Shown here: piece by piece, positions 23,291 through 35,784 of the stretch | Layout of the letters: each line of letters starts with the position of its first letter | Numbering within the stretch: position 1 is the first letter of the stretch | Assembly: GCA_964017045.1 (NCBI GenBank) | Contig: OZ024794.1 | Span: 4,915,501 to 4,979,500 of the forward strand | DNA length: 64,000 nucleotides | Reading direction: 5' to 3' | Origin: Omphiscola glabra | Lineage: Eukaryota; Mollusca; Gastropoda; Lymnaeidae | Position numbers and translations under genes: made by a program | The notes under the pieces: generated by a model | Databases searched by the model: none | Told to the model about the DNA's origin: nothing | Seen by the model: the letters and a program-made list of their open reading frames with translations, nothing else

Positions 23291-23819
23291 TTGTTAATCT
23301 CTTACAGTTCTTAAAGTTGACCTGCATTGACATTAATGAGATTTTTGAACACATGATTTTTACACTTCTTATTAGCTGTTGTTTTTTGTTTTGTATTGTC
23401 AGCTGAAGAAGACATCTCGCCGACACGTCCTTTTAATAGTCCGGTTCCTCAAAGCATGGTCAGACAGAAATGACATTTATAAGATCTATATTTGGAACTT
23501 TAAAAGCATTTCTCTGTCCTGTTAGGTAAATAGCGCTATCAAAATTTAGTAATGACCTATCTTCCCCAAAAATTTCTAGTCCACACAAGTTCTTGCAATT
23601 TTGATTTATCATTTTAAAAGGTCCCCCAGCCAACCACCGCCCCAATACACACCCCTTAAAATAACAATAAATATCTGGATTAAAAAATATTAAAAACGAT
23701 TATCGTGTTGGAAAAAACCAACAACCGGTTATTGGTTTCGCATCCTTATTACTGGTCACCTGCTTCCGTTTTCCAGGGATCAGCAATCTCTGAATAGTAG
23801 TTACATAGTCAGACAACAT
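23291..23819. other. Non-coding, no gene seen
   Basis: AT-rich single-copy sequence. Nothing recognised on either strand. Confidence 0.5.
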
Positions 23820-24045
23820 AATGAGCTCTATGACAAACTGTAATCCAAATACCTTTAACTTTAGGACAAACTTTACTCCAAGTACCCCCAACTTTAAGAC
23901 AAACTGTACCCAAACTATACCTCCAACTTTAGGACAAACTGTACCCAAACTACCTCCAACTTTAGGACAAACTGTACCCAAACTATAACCGACATCTTTA
24001 AGGACAAACTGTACCCAAACTACCTCCATCTTTAGGACAAACTGT
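23820..24045. repeat. ~33-bp minisatellite, about 7 units
   Basis: Units contain AACTTTAGGACAAACTGTAC and CCAAACTACCTCC. Unit lengths vary by a few bases. Confidence 0.9.
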
Positions 24046-25020
24046 ACCCCCCGCTGTTCTGAACCTGTTCCGCACTTTGATTTTATGATCGAGTGATGAC
24101 TTCAATAATACCCCCCCCCCCCAAATGTCAATTCTGTTATCGCTGTGCCTAACGCTTTGAAAACATTCCCCGTTTCAAACATGTGAAAGATCCTATAGCC
24201 ACCAAATATCACGAAACCGAAACAGCACAGAAAATGCACATAAAAACAGAAAACAGCACAGAAACAGCTCAGTTAACGGAATGACTCTACAGGTGCACAA
24301 CCGTACGAAATAATATTCCCAAATTCTTCTTGGTGATAATGAAATTATTTTCATGCTCGGATGATAACGCTGTGCGCGGGGGCCCGGGTCACTCACGCCT
24401 CGGGTACGGCACTCCTCTGCCTCGTTCTGGTCGCACTATCTCCCCTCGTATCACCGCAATCGCCGAAGATAGCCGCAAACATGGAAATAATACAAACCTT
24501 TTCCAAGGATAAACTCATTAGGCGCCGTTTAAAGTCGAAATGTTAGTGGATTGGCTGGTTGATAAACACAACGCATAAATGATGTGTGAGCAGGTGACAT
24601 CGGGATGTTTTCCCAACATGAAAGGTGACAAGTAAGCTATGGGTGGATATGAAGGGGGAATGGGGGTGTTTATAATCTATTTATAGAATGGGGGTATCAG
24701 GGCAGAAAAAAACGTGTTGGGGGGGGGGGGGTGTATAAGATAGTTTTGAACCAGACTTTTGAGTTACATGACCTGAACGCCATTTAGTGCTAAACTCTAA
24801 AACTTGATGAACGACCTTGAAATGAACTTCAAAGACTTGCAATGGGACAGCATACATGAATATTTGGAATGACTAATGGCGTTGACAGTACTGAGATTTT
24901 CCCGCACATTTCTTGCCAAGTGAACTGGAAGGCTGTTCAGATAGGTAGATACATTTTGGCCAACCCGTTAGTGGTTACTACCATCAATTCACATTGACGT
25001 CCTAGCCTTGGTTTACAGCT
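24046..25020. other. Non-coding, with one GC-rich patch
   Basis: Mostly single-copy. A GC-rich patch at about 24365-24480 holds a 61-codon frame (24361-24546) with a hydrophobic stretch LLCLVLVAL near residues 18-27. Without splice sites or a homologue that I recognise it is not called a gene. Confidence 0.4.
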
Positions 25021-25024
25021 TTAC

Positions 25025-25115
25025 ACCGACCAGACCATGTGATCATAGTGTGTCTGTATGTGATCATAGTATGTCTATATGTCGTCATAATGTGTCTATG
25101 TGTGAACATAGAGTA
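25025..25115. repeat. ~21-bp tandem repeat, 4 units
   Basis: Four diverged units of TGTGATCATAGTGTGTCTGT. Confidence 0.75.
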
Positions 25116-25419
25116 AAAGATGTTTAATGACTAAATAAGTATATTTGCAACAGAAGCCAGAACACGTAGATTTTTGCGCGAATCGGTTGACACCAACAAG
25201 TCATTGTAATTATGGGTGGTTGCTGTCAACCATTATGATGCCTCGTAGGCTAACGACGACCGCTCGGTTGTGACGGCATATGTCAGCTGACCGGATGAAT
25301 GGTGCCGGACTAAGTCCTGCTATAACCTTGACCTTAGTGTCCAGAGTGAGCAAATGCCAAATTTAGAAATGTCTCACGCGTTTTCTGCCCTTATGGCAGG
25401 CTAGTTCCGTGCAGTAAAA

Positions 25420-25800
25420 TATCGCGATCCACAGTTGTATTGGAATCTAAGCATCCACAGTTGTATTGAAATCTAAGCATCCATTTTTTTTATTGGAATA
25501 TAAGTTTCCACGGTTGTATTGGAATCTAAGGATCATATAAGTTGTATTGGAATCTAGTGATCCTATAAGTTGTATTGGAATCTAAGCACCTAAAGTTGTT
25601 TTGAAATCTAAGCATCCATTTTTGTATTGGAATATACGTTTCCACGATTGTATTGGAATCTAAGGATCCTATAAGTTGTATTGGAATCTAGTGATCCTAT
25701 AAGTTGTATTGGAATCTAAGCATCCACAATTTATTGGAATCTAAGCATCCACAGTTGTACTGGAATCTAAGCATCCACAGTTGTATTGGAATCTAAGCAT
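25420..25800. repeat. 26-bp minisatellite, about 14 units
   Basis: Units contain TTGTATTGGAATCTAAGCAT and CCACAG. A five-unit block, including CATTTTTGTATTGGAATA and GATCCTATAAG variants, appears twice. Confidence 0.95.
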
Positions 25801-26425
25801 CCTCAGACTCAGAGATTCCTCCAGTACAATTTTAAAATATGTTTTATACCAATCCATAAGATTGGCTTGATGTATTCCACTTGTCAGGCGCTTTCATCTA
25901 GCTTGCCAACCCGTCCCATCCAGCGGGCCAACCCGTCCCAGCTTCCCTCCGCCGTTACCTCCTTTCTTCATATATCTGCTGGAAAAGCGAAGGGGGTGGG
26001 GGCGGTGGGAGGAGGTGCCCAGGCGATACAGCTGCTGAGGGCCGAGGATAAAGATGTTACGATCTCGGCCTCAAGTGGTCGAATTAATCCCCCCTTCTGA
26101 TACGACGTCTTATCTCCCCTCGGCACTCTCCCGGACCCGCTCTTTAAATAAGCCACGCTCCAAGTGCCCCGTTTAGGAATCGGCGCAGATCAAAGATGAA
26201 CAAAGGGACCTAATGACCGAATTGCAGCCTCTCATGCAATAGTTATCTCCTCACTAAATACGTGTACATAATGGAAGTCGACACGCTGAAATGTTTCGAG
26301 CCTAGAATCCTAAATATATTCTATTTTTGAAATCCAGCCAACGCAGGAAACTACTAAAGAGTTGCTTGAAAGAAGAAATATCTCAGGTTAATGTGAAACT
26401 ATTTATTCTCCATTTACAACAGATA
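25801..26425. other. GC-rich single-copy segment, possible regulatory DNA
   Basis: Positions 25890-26210 are GC-richer than the surroundings and non-repetitive. They hold an E-box CAGCTG (near 26028) and, near 26182-26206, two TCF/LEF-like words AGATCAAAG and AACAAAG. Open frames here carry no recognisable domain. A cis-regulatory role is only a guess. Confidence 0.25.
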
Positions 26426-26429
26426 TTTG

Positions 26430-26512
26430 GAGGGCTGATGCCGGGTTTGAGAGTCTGTATTTGATGCTGGGTTATGAGAGTCTGTATTTGAGGCTGGGTT
26501 TGAGAGTCTGTG
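26430..26512. repeat. ~27-bp tandem repeat, 3 units
   Basis: Three units of GATGCTGGGTTTGAGAGTCT followed by GTATTT, with small differences. Confidence 0.85.
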
Positions 26513-26781
26513 GTGTTTGTTCAAAGAGAAAAATCAAGACAGAATGAACTTCGTGACATGTTCCGTGGATATAAACATCAGATATATTTATTTTCCTGCT
26601 GATTGTTTTGCACGTTATGCGGTTGTATGAAATATTTCAATCAAAGATTTGTTTAAAAATGTCATCAAAAGACAATGTTAAGTAGTTGTTTTTTCCTACA
26701 AAATTCGGAATGTTAAATATAATAATGTAGACAATCGTAAAACTAATTTTTCCTGGCATTATTAAAGCACACAAACCAGAG

Positions 26782-29550
26782 ATGGCGTCATGGAGAAATG
26801 GAGTCATGGAGAGATGGAGTCATGGAGAGATGGAGTCATGGAGAGATGGAGTCATGGAGAGATGGGGTCATGGAGAGATGGAGTCATGGAGAGATGGGGT
26901 CATGGAGAGATGGAGTCATGGAGAGATGGAGAGATGGAGTCATGGAGAGATGGGGTCATGGAGAGATGGGGTCATGGAGAGATGGAGTCATGGAGAGATG
27001 GAGTCATGGAGAGATGGAGTCATGGAGAGATGGAGTCATGGAGAGATGGAGTCATGGAGAGATGGGGTCATGGAGAGATGGAGTCATGGAGAGATGGAGT
27101 CATGGAGAGATGGAGTCATGGAGAGATGGAGTCATGGAGAGATGGAGTCATGGAGAGATGGAGTCATGGAGAGATGGGGTCATGGAGAGATGGGGTCATG
27201 GAGAGATGGAGTCATGGAGAGATGGAGTCATGGAGAGATGGGGTCATGGAGAGATGGGGTCATGGAGAGATGGAGTCATGGAGAGATGGAGTCATGGAGA
27301 GATGGAGTCATGGAGAGATGGAGTCATGGAGAGATGGGGTCATGGAGAGATGGAGTCATGGAGAGATGGGGTCATGGAGAGATGGAGTCATGGAGAGATG
27401 GAGTCATGGAGAGATGGAGTCATGGAGAGATGGAGTCATGGAGAGATGGAGTCATGGAGAGATGGAGTCATGGAGAGATGGAGTCATGGAGAGATGGAGT
27501 CATGGAGAGATGGAGTCATGGAGAGATGGAGTCATGGAGAGATGGGGTCATGGAGAGATGGAGTCATGGAGAGATGGAGTCATGAAGAGATGGGGTCATG
27601 GAGAGATGGAGTCATGGAGAGATGGAGTCATGGAGAGATGGGGTCATGGAGAGATGGAGTCATGGAGAGATGGGGTCATGGAGAGATGGAGTCATGGAGT
27701 CATGGAGAGATGGAGTCATGGAGAGATGGGGTCATGGAGAGATGGAGTCATGGAGAGATGGGTTCATGGAGAGATGGAGTCATGGAGAGATGGAGTCATG
27801 GAAAGATGGAGTCATGGAGAGATGGAGTCATGGAGAGATGGCGTCATGGAGAGATGGAGTCATGGAGAGATGGAGTCATGGAGAGATGGAGTCATGAAGA
27901 GATAGGGTCATGGAGAGATGGAGTCATGGAGAGATGGGGTCATGGAGAGATGGAGTCATGGAGAGATGGAGTCATGGAGAGATGGAGTCATGGAGAGATG
28001 GAGTCATGGAAAGATGGAGTCATGGAGAGATGGAGTCATGGATAGATGGAGTCATGGAGAGATGGAGTCATGGAGAGATGGAGTCATAGAGAGATGGAGT
28101 CATGGAGAGATGGAGTCATGGAGAGATGGAGTCATGGAGAGATGGAGTCATGGAGAGATGGAGTCATGGAGAGATGGAGTCATGGAGAGATGGAGTCATG
28201 GAGAAATGGAGTCATGGAGAGATGGAGTCATGGAGAGATGGAGTCATGGAGAGATGGAGTCATGGAGAGATGGAGTCATGGAGAGATGGAGTCATGGAGA
28301 GATGGAGTCATGGAGAGATGGGGTCATGGAGAGATGGGGTCATGGAGAGATGGAGTCATGGAGAGATGGAGTCATGGAGAGATGGGGTCATGGAGAGATG
28401 GGGTCATGGAGAGATGGAGTCATGGAGAGATGGAGTCATGGAGAGATGGAGTCATGGAGAGATGGAGTCATGGAGAGATGGGGTCATGGAGAGATGGAGT
28501 CATGGAGAGATGGGGTCATGGAGAGATGGAGTCATGGAGAGATGGAGTCATGGAGAGATGGAGTCATGGAGAGATGGAGTCATGGAGAGATGGAGTCATG
28601 GAGAGATGGAGTCATGGAGAGATGGAGTCATGGAGAGATGGAGTCATGGAGAGATGGAGTCATGGAGAGATGGGGTCATGGAGAGATGGAGTCATGGAGA
28701 GATGGAGTCATGGAGAGATGGGGTCATGGAGAGATGGAGTCATGGAGAGATGGAGTCATGGAGAGATGGGGTCATGGAGAGATGGAGTCATGGAGAGATG
28801 GAGTCATGGAGAGATGGGGTCATGGAGAGATGGAGTCATGGAGTCATGGAGAGATGGAGTCATTGAGAGATGGGGTCATGGAGAGATGGAGTCATGGAGA
28901 GATGGGGTCATGGAGAGATGGAGTCATGGAGAGATGGAGTCATGGAAAGATGGAGTCATGGAGAGATGGAGTCATGGAGAGATGGCGTCATGGAGAGATG
29001 GAGTCATGGAGAGATGGAGTCATGGAGAGATGGAGTCATGAAGAGATGGGGTCATGGAGAGATGGAGTCATGGAGAGATGGGGTCATGGAGAGATGGAGT
29101 CATGGAGAGATGGAGTCATGGAGAGATGGAGTCATGGAGAGATGGAGTCATGGAAAGATGGAGTCATGGAGAGATGGAGTCATGGATAGATGGAGTCATG
29201 GAGAGATGGAGTCATGGAGAGATGGAGTCATGGAGAGATGGAGTCATGGAGAGATGGAGTCATGGAGAGATGGAGTCATGGAGAGATGGAATCATGGAGA
29301 GATGGAGTCATGGAGAGATGGAGTCATGGAGAGATGGAGTCATGGAGAGATGGAGTCATGGAGAAATGGAGTCATGGAGAGATGGAGTCATGGAGAGATG
29401 GAGTCATGGAGAGATGGAGTCATGGAGAGATGGAGTCATGGAGAGATGGAGTCATGGAGAGATGGAGTCATGGAGAGATGGAGTCATGGAGAGATGGAGT
29501 CATGGAGAGATGGAGTCATGGAGAGATGGAGTCATGGAGAGATGGAGTCA
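26782..29550. repeat. 16-bp minisatellite, about 170 units, the largest array
   Basis: The unit is GAGAGATGGAGTCATG with a common GGGTCATG variant. Rare marker changes (GCGTCATG, GATAGATG, GAAAGATG and a unit shortened to GAGTCATG) recur at a spacing of 1144 bp, for example 27842/28986 and 28041/29185. A block of more than 1 kb was therefore duplicated within the array. Methionine- and tryptophan-rich frames of up to 423 codons are artefacts of a stop-free unit. Confidence 0.98.
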
Positions 29551-30165
29551 TAACTAGATGGAACCATGGAGAAATGGGGTCATGGAGAGATGGAATCATA
29601 ACTAGATGGAACCATGGAGAAATGGGGTCATGGAGAGATGGAATCATAACTAGATGGAACCATGGAGAAATGGGGTCATGGAGAGATGGAATCATAACTA
29701 GATGGAACCATGGAGAAATGGGGTCATGGAGAGATGGAATCATAACTAGATGGAACCATGGAGAAATGGGGTCAGGAGAGATGGAGTCATAACTAGATGG
29801 AACCATGGAGAAATGGGGTCATGGAGAGATGGAATCATAACTAGATGGAACCATGGAGAAATGGGGTCATGGAGAGATGGAATCATAACTAGATGGAACC
29901 ATGGAGAAATGGGGTCATGGAGAGATGGAATCATAACTAGATGGAACCATGGAGAGATGAAGTCATGGAAAGATGGACTCGTGGAGAGATGCATCCATGG
30001 AAAAATGGAGTCATGGAGAGGGTTTGAGAAAAACCAGAGATGCAGTCATAGAGAGATGCAGCCTTGGAGTGATAGTCATGGAAAGATGCATTCACGGAGT
30101 GATAGAGTCATGGAGAGATGAACTCATCGAGAGATGGACTCATGGAGAGATGGAGTCTTGGCCAA
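29551..30165. repeat. 48-bp higher-order form of the 16-bp repeat, then decayed units
   Basis: From about 29551 to 29950 the 16-bp unit is organised in trimers of 48 bp: AACTAGATGGAACCATG, GAGAAATGGGGTCATG and GAGAGATGGAATCAT. About eight trimers occur, one with a short deletion. From 29950 on the 16-bp units are badly diverged, as expected at an array edge. Confidence 0.95.
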
Positions 30166-30775
30166 GGTTTGACAATTTTCACCCGACATAAAAAATTTAA
30201 CTCAATGTGATATTTTTCTCCGTGAGACATTTCTTGATGAAGTAGGTGTGAGTGTGTGTGTATGTGTGTGTGTGTGTAAACTCGTAGACCTTTAAACAAA
30301 CATCTTCTAACTTCGCCACACAGACACTCCATCTACAACTGTCCAAGACTGGCCATCGACTATTTTGTAGCTTCAATGTTTCATTCAGCCTGCATTGTGT
30401 CTCCAGGCAGTGGTCAGTGCGGCTATTATTCCATTCATAATTGTTGGAATGTGGTAGACTAATACTTTTATATACAATCCTCTACGAAACAAACTCAAAG
30501 CTATAGCTATGTTTAAACCTAAACTTGATGACAGCGGTGTGCAGCCGGTACATTGTTCCTGAGTGCATGGAGCTGGGGACAATAAAATAGAAATTAATTA
30601 TTTTTATTTAACATAAAAAAAACACTACTAATTGGATATATATTCTATACTTTATACCCTATAATTCATACTTTACGCTTTGTGTGTATATAGCAAAAAT
30701 GCCCTGCGGCCTTGTTTGACATAAAAATCGTGGATATTAATGGAGAAACTGGCTTTCAAAAAAAACATTTCCCAA
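30166..30775. other. Non-coding, no gene seen
   Basis: AT-rich sequence with a short GT tract near 30245-30278. Nothing recognised. Confidence 0.5.
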
Positions 30776-31195
30776 AGATGGAGTCATGGTTACGGAGAGA
30801 TGGAGTTAAGAGATGATGTCATGAAGAGATGGAGCTAAGAGATAGTGTCATGAAGAGATGAAGTCATGGAGATATGCAGACATGGAGTGATGGAGTCATG
30901 GAGAGATGCAGTCATGGAGTGATGGAGTCATGGAGAGATGCAGTCATGGAGTGATGGAGTCATAGAGAAATGCAGTCATGGAGTGATGGAGTCATGGAGA
31001 GATGCAGTCATGAAGTGATGGAGTCATGGAGAAATGCGGTCATGGAGTGATGGAGTCATGGAGAAATGCAGTCATGGAGTGATTGAGTCATGGAGAGATG
31101 CAGTCATGGAGTGATGGAGTCATAGAGAGATGCAGTCATGGAGAGATGCAACCATGGAGAGATGCAGTCATGGAGTCATGGAGTCATGGTACTCA
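30776..31195. repeat. Second block of the 16-bp family, 32-bp dimers
   Basis: Dimers of GAGAGATGCAGTCATG and GAGTGATGGAGTCATG repeat about 11 times. The sequence is clearly related to the array at 26782-30165 from which it is separated by about 600 bp, so the two were probably one array or share a founder. Confidence 0.95.
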
Positions 31196-31254
31196 TGGAC
31201 AAGGTTTGACACGTTTTCCCTGAAAGTTTTCTAACATTTCGAATTTTAAATGGT

Positions 31255-31380
31255 GATAAACTTGACCTATATTGGCTTGTCTGGAGTGAAGTTAAACAAG
31301 CATTATTTTGATAGGCTTGTCTGGAGTGAAGTAAAACAAGTATTATTTGGATTGGTTTCTCTGGAGTGAATGTGCCTGTT
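31255..31380. repeat. ~50-bp tandem repeat, 3 units
   Basis: Three diverged units with GGCTTGTCTGGAGTGAAGT followed by AAACAAG and TATTTGGAT-like sequence. Confidence 0.8.
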
Positions 31381-31689
31381 TAAATGTAATTAATAAGTTC
31401 TGACATAATTGATTGATGTGTTCACATGTAGGTTTGGGGGTGGGGGTGGGGTGGGGATATGGGGATTTGTAGTCTTATTCCAGCACATCATAATAATCTC
31501 AGCGGCCATGTTGAAACATCAAGGTATCATATTCTTAAACTCATATTTCATTACAAGTTTCCAATGTGTGCGTTGTGTATGAGTTTTCCAAGTAGTAGCA
31601 AGTAGCAATCAGGTCATACATCATGTATCCAATGCTATGGAAGACAAACCTGTGTGAACACATATACCTAAAACTACTAAAAGTAGTAC

Positions 31690-32118
31690 AAGTGTGACCA
31701 AAGTAACGTCATGTGTACAGGAAATATCATCATTAAATAGCGTCAGTCGATGTACATGAACTAACAATACTAACATAATCAAATAGCGTCATTCGATGTG
31801 TACATGTGAACTAGCATCACCAAATAATGTCATTTGATGTGTACATGTGTACTAGCATCACCAAATAATGTCATTCGATGTGTACACGTGAACTAGCAAC
31901 ACGAAATAATGTCATTCAATGTGTACATGTGTACTAGCATCACCAAATAATGTCATTCGATGTGTACACGTGAACTAGCATCACGAAATAATGTCATTCA
32001 GTGTGTACATGTGTACTAGCATCACCAAATAATGTCATTCGATGTGTACACGTGAACTAGCATCACGAAATAATGTCATTCAATGTGTACATGTGTACTA
32101 GCATCACCAAATAACATC
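31690..32118. repeat. 41-bp minisatellite with an 82-bp dimer period
   Basis: Units contain AATAATGTCATTCGATGTGT and ACTAGCATCACCA. In the right two thirds GTACATGTGTAC and GTACACGTGAAC forms alternate strictly, so the dimer (82 bp) is what has been amplified. Confidence 0.95.
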
Positions 32119-32544
32119 ATTGTTGTGAACACAACCACCAGCCAACAGCCTCATGTTACGTTCCATCCAAACTTGATTAACCTCGATGTGTCACCACCGG
32201 GGCCTCGAGTAGGTCTGCCTTCTCCTAGATATCTATCGTTTCCGTTAGTTGGCCGTGCAGGAAGTGGGTGTGTTCCCCTACATCCGCCCGTGTTACCGGC
32301 TGGGACAGTTGGTGACAATGGCAGTCCTCAGATAGCCGGGCTAAGGGAAAGAAAGCTCCAGTTCAATGGTTCTCGTGTTTTCCGTTACTAATGGGCAGAA
32401 TAAATATTCTATCGGCAGTTCCCAAACTATAATACGGCTATATAGTCTCAAAAGCATGGGCGTTGCATAGAACATGTGTGACCACCACACTACGCATGAA
32501 ATATAAAGTTAGACATTGTCTTCTGAGTTGTATGGAACTGTATT
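32119..32544. other. Non-coding, no gene seen
   Basis: Single-copy sequence with a GC-richer patch around 32190-32340. A 102-codon frame beginning inside the preceding array has no recognisable domain. Confidence 0.45.
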
Positions 32545-32995
32545 TTCAATGTATGCAAACTAACATTTCAGTGTATGCAAGTAATATTTCAGTGTATGCA
32601 AGTAATATTTCAGTGTATGCAACTAACATTTCAGTGTATGCAACTAACATTTCAGTGTATGCAACTAACATTTCAGTGTATGCAACTAACATTTCAGTGT
32701 ATGCAACTAACATTTCAGTGTATGCAATTAACATTTCAGTGTATGCAACTAACATTTCAGTGTATGCAACTAACATTTCAGTGTATGCAACTAACATTTC
32801 AGTGTATGCAACTAACATTTCAGTGTATGCAACTAATATTTCAGTGTATGCAACTAACATTTCAGTGTATGCAACTAACATTTTAGTGTATGCAACTAAC
32901 ATTTCAGTGTATGCAACTAACATTTTAGTGTATGCAACTAACATTTCAGTGTATGCAACTAACATTTCAGTTATGCAACTAACATTTCAGTTGTA
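32545..32995. repeat. 21-bp minisatellite, about 21 units
   Basis: Units follow GTATGCAACTAACATTTCAG plus T. Frames in both directions (a tandem ISVYATN peptide forward, LVAYTEM reverse) are artefacts of a 7-codon period. Confidence 0.97.
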
Positions 32996-33059
32996 CCTGA
33001 AACAACAGATAATGTTTCTACATAGGCGGCACCAACTTTGCTAATAAAGACAATCTATG

Positions 33060-33459
33060 GTACTTGTAATACTACAATGCACTTTATGGTACATGTATCC
33101 ATATAATCCGCTTTATGGTTAATGTATAACTATAATTCACTTCATGGAACATGTATCACTATAATCCACTTATGGTATGTGTATCACTATAATCCACTTT
33201 ATAGTACATGTATCAATATAATCCACTTTATTATACTTTATAGTACATGTATCAATATATCCACTTTATGCTACACGTATCACTATAATCCACTTTATAG
33301 TACATGTATCACTATAATCCACTTTATGGTTCGTGGGTCACTATTATACACTTTATGGTATACGTATCACTACAATCCACTTTATGGAACATGAATCACT
33401 ACAAGCCACTTTAAGTACATGTTTCAATATAATCCACTTCACAGTACTTGTATCACTAC
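33060..33459. repeat. ~29-bp minisatellite interrupted by an LTR-like insertion
   Basis: Diverged units contain ATCACTATAATCCACTTTAT and GGTACATGT. The last unit is broken after ATCACTAC at 33459, and its remainder, CTACAATCCACTT, resumes at 34059, beyond the LTR-like element. Confidence 0.9.
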
Positions 33460-34058
33460 TGATATGTAGACGACGTGTTACGTCATCTTTCCCGTGAATG
33501 ACCTCTAGCTGACCCCAAGCTCGTAATCGCATTTAGGGCGTGGCTAGCTAAAAATAGTCTACCTTGACCTTGTTTACAACTAAATAAAATAAAAAGTCTG
33601 TATCCTTAGAATGATGTAGAATTATCTGGAGAACTCTGGAAAGGAAAACATTGTGTAAGGCCATTCTAGAAATATCAGTAAAACAGACTATAAAAGGAGA
33701 CGAGAGATATTTTGGGTGCGCTATGTGTGCTATCACGAGATTTTGTTTACTATAACTTTTACTGTGTGTGTAGATTCCTTTTCATCATTGTACCTTTTTA
33801 CAACACGGTGTCTTGTGTAACGGTACACGCCATTCATATTCTGTAACTCAATGGCTTTAATTTAATTTTCGTTTTTGATTTTGTAATTCATTATTAGCTT
33901 AATAAAATATATTAATTGCAATTGGCCCTGGTGTGGGTATCGTATTCTTCGTTATTGCATTTAACTTATGGTATCGTCTTTTGTTGTGTACTGTTTTAGA
34001 ACGAGCAATATACTTAAATAAGAGATTAATTTCTCAATACTGATAACAATAAGTAACA
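33460..34058 (+). mobile_element. Solo-LTR-like element, copy B (599 bp)
   Basis: Homologous to 14509-15139. It starts TGATATGTAGACGACGTG and ends AAGTAACA. A 4-bp direct repeat CTAC (33456-33459 and 34059-34062) flanks it, and joining the flanks rebuilds a normal unit of the surrounding minisatellite, which defines the borders well. A TATA box CTATAAAAGG near 33690 and an AATAAA-like TTAATAAAATATA near 33898 fit LTR promoter and polyadenylation signals. There is no internal region, hence a solo LTR. The family is unknown, with Ty3/Gypsy possible. Confidence 0.7.
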
Positions 34059-34234
34059 CTACAATCCACTTAAAGGTATACAATAATAACAATGCAAAAA
34101 TGAACATTAAAAAACACAATTAATTGTTACTTGCAAAACAATATCTTCTTTACATCTTATTTTTTTTACATTTATGTGTGTAGCCACAAAATGTTGAAGA
34201 ATTCAGTTTCTCAGAGTGAATATAGCCCGTCAAG

Positions 34235-34410
34235 TGACTCAGAATCGACCTAAAATTGAATCAGAGTGGTACTAAAAGTGAATCGGAGTGGTCCTAAAAG
34301 TGAATCAGAGTGGTCCTAAAAGTGAAACAGAGCGGTCTCAATAGTGAATCAGAGTGGTCCTAAAAGTGAATCAGAGTGATCCTAAACGTGAATCAGGGTG
34401 CTCCTAAATA
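34235..34410. repeat. 20-bp tandem repeat, about 8 units
   Basis: Units follow AAGTGAATCAGAGTGGTCCT, with a few changes. Confidence 0.9.
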
Positions 34411-34674
34411 TATGCGGGATCCTTGTTCAATTCGGAAATCCGAAACTTGTCGATATACACATTTGTTCATGTACAATAGAATAATTAAATGTTCATGTAC
34501 AATAAAATATCTAAAGACTGCATACTCCAATAATCTTTTTCATCTTCTGATAAGATCCACGATTGTATTAGAAGATTTAAAGTATTAAAGCTCGTACTGC
34601 ATAAAGCTCTCCAAATATTTTGTTATGTGCATATTGCAAATTATAGCTGGACGTTGGTAAAGACAATGTTTTAA

Positions 34675-35440
34675 AATACTGGCACCATGCCTCTATAATC
34701 AATAGATTTTACCACATCACCATGCTTCTATAATCAATAGATTTTACCACATCAGCATGCCCACTATAATCAATAGATTATACCACATCACCATGCCATC
34801 TATAATCAATAGATTAGACCACATCAGCATGCCCTCTATAATCGATAGATTATACGACATCAGCATGCCTCTATAATCAATAGATTATACCACATCAGCA
34901 TGCCTCTATAACCAATAGATTATACCACATCAGCATGCCTATATAATCAAAAGATTATACCACATCAGCATGCCTCTATAATCAATAGATTATACAACAT
35001 CACAATGCCTCTATAATCAATAGAGTAGGTCTATACCCCATCACCATGCCCTCTATAATCAATAGATTATATCACATAAGCATGCCCTCTATAATCAATA
35101 GATTATACCCCATCAGCATGTCCTCTATAATCAATAGATTATACCCCATCAGAATGCCCTCTAAAATCAATAGATTAGACCACATCAGCATGCCCTCTAT
35201 AATCAATAGATTTTACCACACCAGTATGCCGTCTATAATCAATAGATTATACACCAGTATGCCCTCTATAATCAATAGATTATACCACATCAGTATGCCC
35301 TCTATAATCAATAGATTATACCCCATCAGCATGCCCTCTATAATCAATAGATTTTACCACATCAGCTTGCCCTCTATAATCAATAGATTATACACCAGTA
35401 TGCCCTCTATAATCAATAGATTATACCACATCAACATGCT
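34675..35440. repeat. ~36-bp minisatellite, about 21 units
   Basis: Units contain ATGCCCTCTATAATCAATAG and ATTATACCACATCAGC. The part CTATAATCAATAGATTATA is partly self-complementary. A shorter variant with TACACCAGTATG occurs twice in the right part. Confidence 0.95.
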
Positions 35441-35784
35441 TAGATCACACTCTTGTCTCACTGAATTTCTTGATAAACTTTACAATTGTTGATTTCCTAT
35501 CTTGTATACACTTATATTCTCCAATCCGCCAACATCCACCATCTCAACTCCAGTCATTTCTACATTAGAACAGTCAACGTGGAGATTGTAGTCAGTTGTA
35601 CATTACCGTAACAAGGTCACATGACCGGCACACTTGAAACTGTTAAGTTGTAACACAATGATTCATTTCACGTTCAGTTGTATAATAAATGGTGTTGAGT
35701 CATTTCAAGTATTAAGTTTTGAAGGTAAATAAAAAAAAGTTGCAAAAATTATAAGAGTAGATTTTAGGCAAATACCACGGTTGT
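35441..35784. other. Non-coding, no gene seen
   Basis: AT-rich spacer. Nothing recognised. Confidence 0.5.

Noticed and set aside
26782..30121. Met/Trp/Glu-rich repeat proteins of up to 423 codons
   Set aside because: The 16-bp unit has no stop in the forward frames, so all three stay open. There is no unique flanking coding sequence.
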